37,011 nt of DNA from Methylococcaceae bacterium UBA662 (GTDB lineage Bacteria; Pseudomonadota; Gammaproteobacteria; Methylococcales; Methylomonadaceae). Under the pieces are notes generated by a model that did not search any database, had not been told where the DNA came from, and worked only from the letters and a program-made list of their open reading frames with translations. A program made the translations under genes and the position numbers. Shown piece by piece: positions 7,544 to 16,001 of the stretch (position 1 is its first letter; every line of letters starts with the position of its first letter). The stretch is from positions 1-37,011 of the forward strand of contig DBNW01000004.1 in NCBI GenBank assembly GCA_002299425.1, given 5' to 3'.

Positions 7544-8735
7544 TTCAAGTAATCCATTAAGGGTTGCATTACACGGGATGGATGCACGCAGCAGCAAAAT
7601 GATGGCCATGTATCTGCATGGCCCGTGCAAAGGTGCTGCCATCGTTGTGGCTAACGAAAATGCCGACGTAGATATTTTTGATGCGGATTCTGTATCAGGC
7701 CAGCAATTGCTAAAAGACAACCGCGCTAATGCAAGCCATCGGCCCACCATCGCTTTGTCTCTGAACGCACTGGGGTATACGGACGTGATTGCGGTTAAGA
7801 AGCCGGTCAAAACAGACGATATGCTGGCCGCCTTGGCAAAAGCTAAAACCCAAATTCAATCTGTTGCCGAGACCGTGAGGGTAAACCCTAGTGCCGGAAA
7901 CGCACGAGGTGGCCAGGCGAACAGTGCTGCCTTGGCAGAAAAACCGGTTCCAGTTCTAAAGCAGTATGTGCTGAACAGGGATGATTTGAACCAAGCTTCC
8001 AAGCACCAAGCGGCGATGCAACTGAGTGAAAAAAGTTTTGGTGCATTCATTGGCAGCGTTTCAGGGCTTGATGTAAACGACCCAAAGCAGTTCCACAAAG
8101 CACATTACAATCCCAAGGATTATTTTCAAGGTCATGTCGCTTTGGCTTTTGCACACTGCCGTTTGCAAGGCCATGAAGCTCAGTTAAACAGCGGCTGGAT
8201 ACCCTTAATTATTTTCCCTAAATCCCATGAAGTTTGGCTGGATGCCGATGACAATCCGTTGCGTTCGTTTTCAGGTTTAGCTATCAATAAGTCTTTAAGC
8301 AACAAGATAGCATTGGTGCCGTTAAGCCCGGACTTGGCTAAAAAAGAAAAAACACCAGAAAAATTTCACAGCATGGATGCTTTTCTTTGGAAAATTGCCT
8401 GTTGGGCCTCTAAAGGCAGGTATCCAGAAAGCCTTGATATTAATCAGCCTGTCTACCTGAAACACTGGCCCAATTTTACCCGCTTGCTGGTCACGCCCCA
8501 TGCCCTGCGCATTGCAGCTTTGTTGGTGCAAGGGCCAAGAACGCTGCCTAACATCGCCGAATCCCTCAACATAAAGCCCCAATATGTTTTTGTTTTTATC
8601 AGTGCGGCTTGTGCACTGGGGTTGGCAGGCCAAGCGCAAAGGCAGGTTGACACTTTGGTTGACCTACCTGAAGACAAGCCAAGCAAAAACAAAGGCATAC
8701 TGGGGCGAATTCTCAGCAAATTGCTTGGCCGCTAA
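7536..8735 (+). CDS. Receiver-like / winged-helix-like protein of the GTPase cluster
   Basis: I choose ATG 7536 (399 residues), which follows AGGATGATA and overlaps the previous gene by 8 nt; ATG 7530 is possible. Residues about 8-105 read like a degenerate response-regulator receiver: RVALHGMDARSSKMMAMYL, DVDIFDADSV where a phosphoacceptor Asp would sit, PTIALSLN, and VKKPVKTDDMLAALAKAK with the conserved K-P near the end. A variable linker follows. The end (about 315-375), HALRIAALLVQGPRTLPNIA with ESLNIKPQYVFVFISAACALG, looks like a winged-helix dimer or DNA-binding fold. A basic tail closes it. Role unknown; the position suggests a signalling partner of the GTPase encoded 24 bp downstream. 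Confidence 0.6.
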   Translation: MDNSSNPLRVALHGMDARSSKMMAMYLHGPCKGAAIVVANENADVDIFDADSVSGQQLLKDNRANASHRPTIALSLNALGYTDVIAVKKPVKTDDMLAALAKAKTQIQSVAETVRVNPSAGNARGGQANSAALAEKPVPVLKQYVLNRDDLNQASKHQAAMQLSEKSFGAFIGSVSGLDVNDPKQFHKAHYNPKDYFQGHVALAFAHCRLQGHEAQLNSGWIPLIIFPKSHEVWLDADDNPLRSFSGLAINKSLSNKIALVPLSPDLAKKEKTPEKFHSMDAFLWKIACWASKGRYPESLDINQPVYLKHWPNFTRLLVTPHALRIAALLVQGPRTLPNIAESLNIKPQYVFVFISAACALGLAGQAQRQVDTLVDLPEDKPSKNKGILGRILSKLLGR

Positions 8736-8759
8736 GCACTTTAAATCAAATCGACCATT

Positions 8760-9296
8760 ATGAGCCAGTACAAAATTATATTCACCGGGCCTGTGGGTGC
8801 AGGCAAAACCACAGCAATCAATGCCATTAGTGATATGCCGCCCATAAAAACGGATGCCGCTGCCAGTGACATGACCAAAACTCGGAAAAATTCCACTACG
8901 GTGGCATTGGATTATGGGGTCATGAACTTGCCGGGTGGAGAAAAACTTCATCTTTACGGTACGCCCGGCCAGGAACGTTTTGATTTCATGTGGGATATTC
9001 TAGTCAACGGCGGGATTGGTTTGGTTTTGCTGCTAGACAACACGCGCTCCGACCCGTTTGTGGACATGAAGTTTTTTTTGGATACCTTCCAAAAATTTAT
9101 TGGCGAAACTGCCGTGGCCATTGGGGTGACGCAAATGGACTTAAGCGACAGCCCAAGCATTGATGACTACCATCTTCAATTGCAATCCTACAATGTAAAG
9201 TGCCCTATTTTTGCAGTCGATGCACGGGAAAAAAGTGATGTCTCGTTGCTGGTCCAAGCGTTGCTGTACTCACTAGACCCTGAATTGGAAGCGTGA
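8760..9296 (+). CDS. MglA-like small Ras-type GTPase
   Basis: The 178-residue protein has the P-loop GPVGAGKTT (10-18), switch I threonines at 46-47, GTPGQERF (67-74) for switch II, TQMD (124-127) at the base-specificity position and FAVDARE for the G5 strand. This is the COG2229/MglA type of bacterial small GTPase, single-domain and cytoplasmic. MglA in Myxococcus sets cell polarity and is controlled by the roadblock protein MglB. Two roadblock-type genes follow directly, which supports the same kind of switch. The first D of the D-T-P-G motif is G here, and N/T-K-x-D is TQMD; both also occur in relatives as far as I recall. The stop codon abuts the next start. Confidence 0.88.
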   Translation: MSQYKIIFTGPVGAGKTTAINAISDMPPIKTDAAASDMTKTRKNSTTVALDYGVMNLPGGEKLHLYGTPGQERFDFMWDILVNGGIGLVLLLDNTRSDPFVDMKFFLDTFQKFIGETAVAIGVTQMDLSDSPSIDDYHLQLQSYNVKCPIFAVDAREKSDVSLLVQALLYSLDPELEA

Positions 9297-9301
9297 CGTT
9301 T

Positions 9302-9943
9302 ATGAGTGTCCACTACACCCTCTCAGAGGATTTGTACCTGTACCCCACTCCGGCCGGGGCCTATTATGCGGTTTCCTCCTTAGAAATGGACAAGCCCCGT
9401 CAATTTTTGTGCAAATTGCTACAACAGCCGCAGGCTATGGCTCTTAACGTAAACAATATCAAATACTTGATGGAAAATAATGAGGAACAAAAGTGTTTTG
9501 ATCTGTTACACCATTGCCAAAAAGTGGGCTGGGTTCAGGGTTTAGCGGTGTCTCGGCAATACCCTGCTGGGTCTTTAGAAGATACCCTGCCGACCCTGTT
9601 GAGTAAACTGTCCGAGGGTGGCAAGGTATTGTTGGCAGACAGCCAAGGCTTTTATTTAGCCACGCACGGCTTTCCCCATGAAGTGGCCGAAGAGTTCTCG
9701 GCGTTAAGTGCGGAAATAGCCATCGTTCACGACCGGCGTTCTGGCCTGTTAAGCAAGAACATGGGTTTAAAAAGCCAAGCCTGGGCTATTGTTGATGCCC
9801 TTGGCAATAGCGAAGTCGGGTTTTGGCCGTTGTTTGTTTCCAAAAATCGGTTTGTCATTGTGATTTACGGAATACCCCATTTTAACCAACCTGAATTTGT
9901 TTCCTTGGTTTGGGCATTAACCATGCGCTATTCAACGAAATAA
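9302..9943 (+). CDS. Roadblock/LC7-like domain protein with N-terminal extension
   Basis: The start is ATG 9302 (213 residues); a GTG at 9293 overlapping the GTPase stop is an alternative. Residues about 1-95 form an unknown helical part (LYLYPTPAGAYYAVSSLEMD and on). From about 100 the text, LPTLLSKLSEGGKVLLADSQ then GFYLATHGFPHEVAEEFSAL, followed by an AWAIVDALGNSEVGFWPLF strand pair and FVIVIYGI, has the helix-strand-strand-helix-strands order of roadblock/LC7 folds. It differs strongly from the plain roadblock protein encoded next. I infer it acts as a regulator or effector of the GTPase, perhaps pairing with that second protein. The fold is inferred from pattern only. Confidence 0.6.
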   Translation: MSVHYTLSEDLYLYPTPAGAYYAVSSLEMDKPRQFLCKLLQQPQAMALNVNNIKYLMENNEEQKCFDLLHHCQKVGWVQGLAVSRQYPAGSLEDTLPTLLSKLSEGGKVLLADSQGFYLATHGFPHEVAEEFSALSAEIAIVHDRRSGLLSKNMGLKSQAWAIVDALGNSEVGFWPLFVSKNRFVIVIYGIPHFNQPEFVSLVWALTMRYSTK

Positions 9944-9979
9944 TTTTTTACTGGATTACTTAAAAAAAGAGAGCGAATT

Positions 9980-10342
9980 ATGCGTGCAAATATGTTGACG
10001 TCCGTTTTGACAGAACTGAATGGCACCTCGGCCGATATCGAGGCATCTGGCATTATTTCCACCGATGGCTTGATGATTGCCTCGGTATTGCCTGCGGGGA
10101 TGGACGAGGACCGGGTAGGGGCTATGAGTGCGGCCATGCTGTCACTAGGGGACAGAACAGCCCAAGAACTGGCCCGGGGAACGTTAGAGCAAGTGTTGAT
10201 TAAAGGGGATAAAGGGTATGTCTTGATGACCTATGCCGGCTCTGAATCGGTGTTGACGGTGCTGGCTAAGCCGAATGCAAAATTGGGTTTAATTTTTTTG
10301 GATGTCAAGCGGGCGGCACTGAGTGTCGCCGAGTTTCTCTAA
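9980..10342 (+). CDS. Roadblock/LC7 (MglB-like) protein
   Basis: The 120-residue product is essentially one roadblock domain: LTSVLTELNGTSADIEASGI, ISTDGLMIASVLPAGMDEDR, then a VGAMSAAMLSLGDRTAQEL helix, a VLIKGDKGYVLMTYAG strand pair and VLTVLAKPNAKLGLIFLD. This is the classical profile of MglB-type proteins, which dimerise and act as GTPase-activating or recruiting partners of MglA-type GTPases. The start is preceded by AGAGAG. It lies 36 bp after the second roadblock-like gene and 55 bp before the PAS gene, in the same direction. The family is clear; the biological output is not. Confidence 0.9.
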   Translation: MRANMLTSVLTELNGTSADIEASGIISTDGLMIASVLPAGMDEDRVGAMSAAMLSLGDRTAQELARGTLEQVLIKGDKGYVLMTYAGSESVLTVLAKPNAKLGLIFLDVKRAALSVAEFL

Positions 10343-10396
10343 TGGCTAGAGTTTTGTCCCGGTTCGTTTTAGCAGCCGCAAACACTAGAGGGATTT

Positions 10397-10873
10397 ATGT
10401 TAAGCGATATGAGTCCGGCAGATATAGTCGGTGAATTTAAACAAAAAACCCTGGATTTGTATGGCGGTTTTCGTAGGCTTGTGCTGTACACCGAAGTTGA
10501 ATGGCCGTATCCCGATGGCAAGTTAATCGTTTCGACAACGGACAAAAACGGCAACATCACCCATGTTAATCAATCTTTTGTTGACATGTCCGGTTATGCT
10601 GAGGATGAACTTTTAGGTTCACCGCATTCTATTCTGCGCCACCCAGATATGCCGCCTGCGGCATTTAAGGATTTATGGGATACGGTCAACCGGGGTGAGT
10701 ATTGGCAGGGGTTTGTTAAAAATTTACGCAAGGATGGTGGCTATTATTGGGTTAAGGCAACGGTTATTCCTAATATCCGCAAAGGCCGTGTAGTCAGCTA
10801 CACCTCGGTGCGTAGAAAACCTTCGCGTACTAAAGTAGCAGAATGCATCGAACGGTATCCGACTCTGTTTTAA
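10397..10873 (+). CDS. Single PAS-domain (Aer-like) sensor protein
   Basis: A strong GAGGGA site precedes ATG 10397. The 158-residue protein has a short helical lead, then a PAS3-type domain from about residue 42: LIVSTTDKNGNITHVNQSFV, DMSGYAEDELLGSPHSILRH, PDMPPAAFKDLWDTVNRGEY, WQGFVKNLRKDGGYYWVKA. This is the pattern of the FAD-binding PAS domain of the aerotaxis receptor Aer, including H-P-D-M-P and the W-x-G-x-x-K-N-x-R-K-D-G block. There is no HAMP, methyl-accepting or kinase domain and no membrane helix. It therefore must signal through a partner. In this context a redox or oxygen input to the GTPase module is a reasonable guess. Flavin binding is inferred. Confidence 0.85.
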   Translation: MLSDMSPADIVGEFKQKTLDLYGGFRRLVLYTEVEWPYPDGKLIVSTTDKNGNITHVNQSFVDMSGYAEDELLGSPHSILRHPDMPPAAFKDLWDTVNRGEYWQGFVKNLRKDGGYYWVKATVIPNIRKGRVVSYTSVRRKPSRTKVAECIERYPTLF

Positions 10874-10900
10874 ACACAATAACGACGGCGAGAGCGTGCT

Positions 10901-11647
10901 ATGGCTTATCAATTCACGGTTAGCCCCGATTTTTCCCCAGACCACATTTCCGGTTGGTATATCTTTAACACCTGGCTGCAAAAACAGACCAGCACTGCGA
11001 TACACCTGGAAATGTACGACAGCTTTTTAGCGCAACGCGAAGCCATCAGGCAAGGCAGAGTCGACTTGATCTACGCCAATCCCTTTGACGCGGCCACATT
11101 GGTACGTGAACAGGGGTTTTTGCCGGTAGCCAGAGCCGTTGGCAGTTCTGATGAAGCAGTATTAGCGGTGAGTGCAGGCAATGTCCTGAGCCGGGTTGAA
11201 GCATTGCTACCCGGCACTAAAATTGCCGTTACAGAAGACCCGGACATCCGCTTAATAGGTATGCTGCTGCTGGAACCGGCTGACCTGCACGCCGACAACA
11301 TTGAGGTGATAGTGAACAACACGTACGTTTTGGTAGCCAAGCAAGTGCTGCAAGGCCGTGCCGATGTAGGCGTTTTTCTTGCGGATGCCTACGATGGGTT
11401 GTCCAGCATCATCAAAAGCCAGCTTAAGGTGTTGGTGCGTAGCCAGATTAACGTGATTCACCATGCGCTGATGATGGGGCCTCAATGGCCGTTACAGCGG
11501 GAGGCAATGGCCAGTTTGTTAGTGCAAATGGGCGGCGATGAAAAAAGCATGAAGATATTGACAAGTCTTGGTTTTTTAGGATGGCAAAAAATCGACGACG
11601 AAGAAATGGAATTTATGATTGACTTGATGGACGTCCTAAACACCTGA
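10901..11647 (+). CDS. PhnD-like substrate-binding-fold protein, no signal peptide
   Basis: The 248-residue product looks like the PhnD/phosphonate-binding superfamily: FTVSPDFSPDHISGWYIFNT, a LAQREAIRQGRVDLIYANPF segment with D-A-A-T-L-V, an R-A-V-G-S-S-D-E-A-V-L strand, LPGTKIAVTEDPDIRLIGML and VLQGRADVGVFLADAYDGLS. Usual family members are periplasmic, yet this one starts directly at the first beta strand, MAYQFTVSP, with no leader. I therefore infer a cytoplasmic ligand sensor, last gene of the GTPase cluster and 27 bp after the PAS gene. No ABC permease or ATPase gene is nearby, so transport is unlikely. The C-terminal part (about 195-248) is acidic and helical. Confidence 0.75.
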   Translation: MAYQFTVSPDFSPDHISGWYIFNTWLQKQTSTAIHLEMYDSFLAQREAIRQGRVDLIYANPFDAATLVREQGFLPVARAVGSSDEAVLAVSAGNVLSRVEALLPGTKIAVTEDPDIRLIGMLLLEPADLHADNIEVIVNNTYVLVAKQVLQGRADVGVFLADAYDGLSSIIKSQLKVLVRSQINVIHHALMMGPQWPLQREAMASLLVQMGGDEKSMKILTSLGFLGWQKIDDEEMEFMIDLMDVLNT

Positions 11648-11737
11648 CCGCATCCTAAACTTAAGACTCCTCTAACGCATGTCACCTGGTCTTGGCAGGC
11701 AACAGTGCGGCTTGGTAGCTTACGGGGTTTTGCCGGA

Positions 11738-11760
11738 CGGGCCGCTGGTAAGGCGGCCCG
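11738..11760. terminator. GC-rich hairpin between convergent operons
   Basis: An 8-bp perfect stem (cgggccgc, gcggcccg) with a 7-base loop lies between the ends of the GTPase cluster (+) and the redox operon (-). There is no T run on either strand, so it may be a bidirectional stopper or simply a structured spacer. Confidence 0.3.
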
Positions 11761-11792
11761 CGCACGTACAGCCTGTTGCAGTTACTGGTCGT

Positions 11793-12683
11793 TTACCTGA
11801 CACAGGTGGCCGGCGCTGAACTGACCGGGCGTTCCGCCGTTAAGCCTTCGTAGCGTATTCTCACTGTACAAGGTACTTGCGAGGCAGTTAACGGAAGCGT
11901 GACTGTCCAGCTGCTGGTTGTACTGCGTGCTAACTGGACGGGTAGGCTGGTAACGGTGCCGTTGGCACTGGTGATACGCATGCTCAGACTGGTTAAGGCA
12001 GCGGTGCGCTGGGCTGCGCTAAGGCCGCTTCTGAAAGCCAGTTGCCCCCTTAAAGTCAATCTGTTATTCCCCCACTGTGCACTTTGCATCATGAATTGAA
12101 TAATGTTTCTCGTGGCGGTAGTGCGTGCGGGCCACACTTGGATTCGTGTACTGACGGTGTTAGAGGTTAAGTTACGCCCTTCCCCTGTTTCCTGTACATA
12201 CAGCCTGACGGTATAGGTCCTGTTGGCCTGTGCGGCGGTCGGAGCCCATCTAAAATCTACAGTGGGTAGGCCATTTCTGGTGTAAACACTAGACACCGTG
12301 TAGCCAGTTGGCACTGTACCGTGCAGGGCGAAGCTGTCGTCTTCTTTATCGGTTACTTGCAAGGGAATGACCAAGCGTCTCTCGCCGACGGTCACATCCC
12401 ATTTGGGGTTGATAGCATGCAGCACCGGCGCCGTGTTGGTGGGTGCTTGCCTGTCTTGTAAAAATGCTCTAAGCCCTGCGATGACACCGAGTGGCGATCT
12501 AGTCGCAGCCAAGACGCCAGGCTGATAGCCGCCACCTTGTTCGTCTAGGTGGCAATCAACGCAGGATCTGGCCCCGGTAGGTACCATGAACTCAGGGAAG
12601 GCCGAAACCTCGCCGGCAAGACAGGCTAATGCCGTTATCGCCAGAGCCGTCAGCCATTGTTGGGTTGTTTGTGATTTGTGCAT
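11793..12683 (-). CDS. Secreted protein with one CXXCH haem-type motif
   Basis: From the ATG at 12683 (a TTG four codons earlier is possible) the 296-residue protein begins MHKSQTTQQWLTALAITALA and has a signal peptide ending near VSA. The motif ARSCVDCHLDE follows at about 38-48, a single c-type haem attachment site. The rest is two beta-rich domains: NTAPVLHAINPKWDVTVGER...VTDKEDDSFALHG is like a cadherin or putative-Ig repeat, then a threonine-rich second part. No other CXXCH is present. It is the last gene of a redox operon headed by a thioredoxin, and DsbD lies directly upstream, which suits a protein whose cysteines need to be kept reduced for haem attachment. I do not recognise the family as a whole. 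Confidence 0.65.
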   Translation of the reverse strand: MHKSQTTQQWLTALAITALACLAGEVSAFPEFMVPTGARSCVDCHLDEQGGGYQPGVLAATRSPLGVIAGLRAFLQDRQAPTNTAPVLHAINPKWDVTVGERRLVIPLQVTDKEDDSFALHGTVPTGYTVSSVYTRNGLPTVDFRWAPTAAQANRTYTVRLYVQETGEGRNLTSNTVSTRIQVWPARTTATRNIIQFMMQSAQWGNNRLTLRGQLAFRSGLSAAQRTAALTSLSMRITSANGTVTSLPVQLARSTTSSWTVTLPLTASQVPCTVRIRYEGLTAERPVSSAPATCVR

Positions 12684-12717
12684 AGTGCTATCCAATGTTG
12701 AAGAATTGAAGGGTTAC

Positions 12718-14631
12718 CTAGCCGTTTTGGTCGAGCTGTTTTTTAGTTAAGACTGAAATCATTTTTTCGGTCGCTTTATAGTCCGTACCCGACCAGGCCA
12801 ATTCGCCGTCCGGCCCGAAAATGGCGAAATAGGGCAGGCCTATTTTTAGGGGCCGGTGTTCGGGGTGGTTGCGGAAGTATTCAAACTCCGGTTCTTGGTC
12901 GACCAGCTTGACGGCGATGGCGGCATCACGCAGAGCCGCGTTCAAGGCCGCGTTTTGTGCGGTTTCTTCTTTAAATTCCTTGCAATTGGCGCACCAACTG
13001 GCGTAAAAATCGACGAAGACAGGCTTGCCGCTTTGCTGCGCCAGTTTTTGTGCGGCGGCGTAGCTTCTATGCCAAGTGATGCCGGCTTCTTCCTCGGTGG
13101 CCGGGGTGGCACCGGCCGCTACCGGTGGGGTGTGGCCGGCAGTGGCCACCGCCACTGCCGGGTGCGCGAAGGGCAGTTGCCCTAAGCTGGCCAGCGTTAG
13201 CCAGCCGCCGATCAAAAGCAGCATCACCCCGCAATACTGGTGCATTTTTTGGTTGGGCGGGGCGTCTTGCGGCAACAGGGTCAGCACGTTGCAGTGCACA
13301 ACCGCCAGCCAGATGGCCACCATGCCGAACGCCATAGCCAGGGAGGTGGCCGGTTTTGCCCCCAACACACCCAAGCCTTTGTCGAAGTAGGTGTAGGCGA
13401 AGTACAAGATGATAAAACCAAAAGCGTATTTGACGGCGTTCATCCAATGGCCCGCCTTCGGCAGTTTCAGCTTGACCACGCTGACGACAAAGAACGGGAT
13501 GCCCACGCCGACGCCAAAGCCGGCCATCATCACGCTGCCTGAGGCGGCGATGCGTAAGCGTTCCCAAAAGTCCAGTACTTGGCCCATCGCCGCTAAGGCC
13601 GCCGCTCGGTCGGCGATGTTGTCGGCCACCTGCAACAGCAGGGCGAACACAATCGGCCCCACGCACGGTGAAATCACCAGGCCGGCCACCGTGCCCATCA
13701 GCCAAGTGCCGGCCAAGCCCTTGACCCGCGCCGACTGTTGGTCCAGCGAATGGACTTCGTTCTGCATAAAGGCCAGCTCGTAAAAGCCTAACAAGGCCAG
13801 GGCGAAAAAGCCGAAAAAAACAGCGAAAGCCAAGTTCACCCAGGCCGATTGCATGAAGGTATTGAACGCCCCGCCGGTCATGCCCGCCACCAAGCCAAGC
13901 AGCATGTAGGTGCCGACGATGCCTAGCCAATAAACCAAGGCATGCTGGCGTTCTTTTTTCGCCACGCCATTGGCGCGGTTGATGATGAACATAGACGTGA
14001 TCGGCAACATGGGGTAGACGCAGGGCGTCGCCACCGACAGCAGGCCGGCTATGAACATCAGGCTGAATAAAATAATCGTGTTGTCTTTATGGTTTTGGAA
14101 CAAAGCCAGGAGCTGCGCCATGAACCCTTCGCCTTGTGCATCGTCTCCCCCCGTGGGCTGCACGGCGCTGGGTGGCGGCAACGGCAAGGCCACGGTTACG
14201 GTTTTTGGGCGGAAACAGACGTGGTTGACGTCACTGCACAACTGGTACCTGACCGCTAAGGGAATGTTGTCGCCACTGACGGGTACGGTGCCGGTCGGCG
14301 CCAAAGCCAAGGTGAATTCACCGCGCCCGCGCAACACCTGCGCCGCCATGTCGGGGTCGTACTCACCCGCCGGCTTTTGTATCTGGGTAATGGCCAGGCC
14401 CGCCGCCGCCAGTTTGCCATCGGCATCAAAAGCGATGGGGATGTAAATGTTTTTGTCGCCGGCATTCAGGTAGGCATGGTGGTCGGGCGGCACATCCACG
14501 GTGATGCGAAATTGCGCCGGCCATTGCCCTGGGTTGAGTGGGGTTACGTCTAGGGTTGCCCGGGGGCTGTCTGCGGCCGCACCGGTTAAGGTTAACAGCC
14601 AAAACAGGAGCGCTGAAATAAAAGTTTTCAC
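12718..14631 (-). CDS. dsbD: Thiol:disulfide interchange protein DsbD
   Basis: The start is GTG with GAGAGG seven bases upstream; 637 residues. A signal peptide is followed by the periplasmic alpha domain with its cysteine pair in QLCSDVNHVCFRP. The central membrane domain carries the two conserved cysteines in ATPCVYPMLP and ISPCVGPIVF and about eight helices. The C-terminal thioredoxin-like gamma domain has CANC in YASWCANCKEFKEET. DsbD passes electrons from cytoplasmic thioredoxin across the inner membrane to periplasmic acceptors. Here likely acceptors are the TlpA-like protein and the CXXCH protein of the same operon. Between the membrane part and the gamma domain there is a variable Ala/Pro/Thr linker. 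All redox cysteines are present. Confidence 0.95.
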   Translation of the reverse strand: MKTFISALLFWLLTLTGAAADSPRATLDVTPLNPGQWPAQFRITVDVPPDHHAYLNAGDKNIYIPIAFDADGKLAAAGLAITQIQKPAGEYDPDMAAQVLRGRGEFTLALAPTGTVPVSGDNIPLAVRYQLCSDVNHVCFRPKTVTVALPLPPPSAVQPTGGDDAQGEGFMAQLLALFQNHKDNTIILFSLMFIAGLLSVATPCVYPMLPITSMFIINRANGVAKKERQHALVYWLGIVGTYMLLGLVAGMTGGAFNTFMQSAWVNLAFAVFFGFFALALLGFYELAFMQNEVHSLDQQSARVKGLAGTWLMGTVAGLVISPCVGPIVFALLLQVADNIADRAAALAAMGQVLDFWERLRIAASGSVMMAGFGVGVGIPFFVVSVVKLKLPKAGHWMNAVKYAFGFIILYFAYTYFDKGLGVLGAKPATSLAMAFGMVAIWLAVVHCNVLTLLPQDAPPNQKMHQYCGVMLLLIGGWLTLASLGQLPFAHPAVAVATAGHTPPVAAGATPATEEEAGITWHRSYAAAQKLAQQSGKPVFVDFYASWCANCKEFKEETAQNAALNAALRDAAIAVKLVDQEPEFEYFRNHPEHRPLKIGLPYFAIFGPDGELAWSGTDYKATEKMISVLTKKQLDQNG

Positions 14632-14706
14632 GGTTTGCCTCTCTAAAAATGTACGGCTTGCCCCGTCAGGGGTTGCACACGGAATGTTTGCGGTAACATG
14701 AGCTAT

Positions 14707-15957
14707 TTAAAATTTTAAATAAACCGAGGCGGTGACGAGGTAGTAAGTGAAATCGGCAAAACGGCCTAAATAATTGTCGCTCAGCTGTAAGTTGGCACTG
14801 CGGTCATAAAACTCGGCACCCACTTGAAATCTGGCATCTTGCAACGGTTTGATATTGCTTAATACCTTGCTAAGTTTAAGCCCGCCCGACACGGTACCAA
14901 ACCCCCCTAAACGGTAGTCACTGGAATAAAAAGCATCGGTGGCGCCGTCGGCGAGAACCGCTTGGTAAAAGTCGGCTTGGTCTTGCGAGTAATAGCGGAA
15001 TCTAGGAGTAACTTGCCAGCCCGCCGCTATGGGTTGGTGCCAACTTAATTCCATAGTGTGCGAACTGATGCCCCAATCGTCGGTGGTAAGTCGGTAATCG
15101 GCATGGAGGGCGGCGGAGTTTAGGCTGCCAAAATGGCGCACGTATTGCGTCAGCCAGGCCCACTGGAATTTTTCTCTAGGCCGGGTGTCGTTGCGCAAAG
15201 CGGTGAATAGGTCGCCATCAAAAACGGCCACCCTTTTATACGGGTCAGAGAGGTAGCCGGTGTTGTAGGCAAAGGTGAAGTTGCTTTGTACCAGCGAGTC
15301 TTTGTCGATGATTTGCGTGAGACCTACCAAGTACTGCTGGCTGGTTTTGCTGCACTCTTCCCCGCAGTCGCGGTTGCGAACAAACGGGACGAAGAGTTCG
15401 GTGGGGTGGATTTTATCGAAGGCTAAAGACCCGCCTAGGTTCAGGACGGTGAGTTTTTTGTTGAAGTCTATGCTGAGGTTGCTGTTGAAAAAACGCGAGG
15501 TGTAATCGCGCTCTTGCGAAAAACCACCGCCTACCGCCAAAACTGAGTTGTCAAAGAAATAACTGAGGCCGCCCGTCATGGCATCGCGTTGGTCACAAAT
15601 GGATTTGCCGCAGTCACTGATGTCGGCGTTGCGGGAGGCGCCACTGAGAACTTGGACAATTTCTCCGCCCTCCATGATGTTGTATACGGGCGAGGCACCG
15701 GACATGGTGTCGCGTACCAAACCTAGTGTTGCGGTTATGGCTTTGCCGATAGGAGCGGAACCGGCAAGGTCGAAGGTGTCGACCGCCATACGGCCATCGC
15801 TTTCGACGTACCGGCCGTATTGAAAATCGGTGTTAAAGGTATCCTCGATACGGCCCGCCTCAGCGTTTGGCATGAGGCCAGGCAAGGCCATTGCTGCCAG
15901 GCTGAGGCAGGCGACCACGGCTGATTTTTCATGGTTTTTATTTTTATGTGGTTTCAT
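14707..15957 (-). CDS. DUF3570 outer-membrane-type protein
   Basis: The 416-residue product starts with a signal peptide (MKPHKNKNHEKSAVVACLSL...LMPNAEA) and is otherwise made of alternating beta strands rich in Y, F, S and D, ending in SVYLKF. A terminal phenylalanine is the usual sign of a beta-barrel. Segments such as YGRYVESDGRMAVDTFDLAG, SYFFDNSVLAVGGGFSQERD and FRYYSQDQADFY match DUF3570 proteins as I remember them. These are generally found next to DUF4266 lipoproteins, as here (44 bp upstream). Two cysteine pairs (DCGKSIC and DCGEEC) may form disulfides, which could explain the company of TlpA and DsbD. The function is unknown. Confidence 0.8.
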   Translation of the reverse strand: MKPHKNKNHEKSAVVACLSLAAMALPGLMPNAEAGRIEDTFNTDFQYGRYVESDGRMAVDTFDLAGSAPIGKAITATLGLVRDTMSGASPVYNIMEGGEIVQVLSGASRNADISDCGKSICDQRDAMTGGLSYFFDNSVLAVGGGFSQERDYTSRFFNSNLSIDFNKKLTVLNLGGSLAFDKIHPTELFVPFVRNRDCGEECSKTSQQYLVGLTQIIDKDSLVQSNFTFAYNTGYLSDPYKRVAVFDGDLFTALRNDTRPREKFQWAWLTQYVRHFGSLNSAALHADYRLTTDDWGISSHTMELSWHQPIAAGWQVTPRFRYYSQDQADFYQAVLADGATDAFYSSDYRLGGFGTVSGGLKLSKVLSNIKPLQDARFQVGAEFYDRSANLQLSDNYLGRFADFTYYLVTASVYLKF

Positions 15958-16001
15958 TGCTCGGCGAAGTTGTGGATACGAAGCGTTGTCAGTACAAACG
16001 G

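Noticed and set aside
13067..13930. 287-residue minus-strand frame inside dsbD
   Set aside because: It is a shadow frame of dsbD caused by high GC; the composition (G, R, H) is typical of out-of-frame reading.
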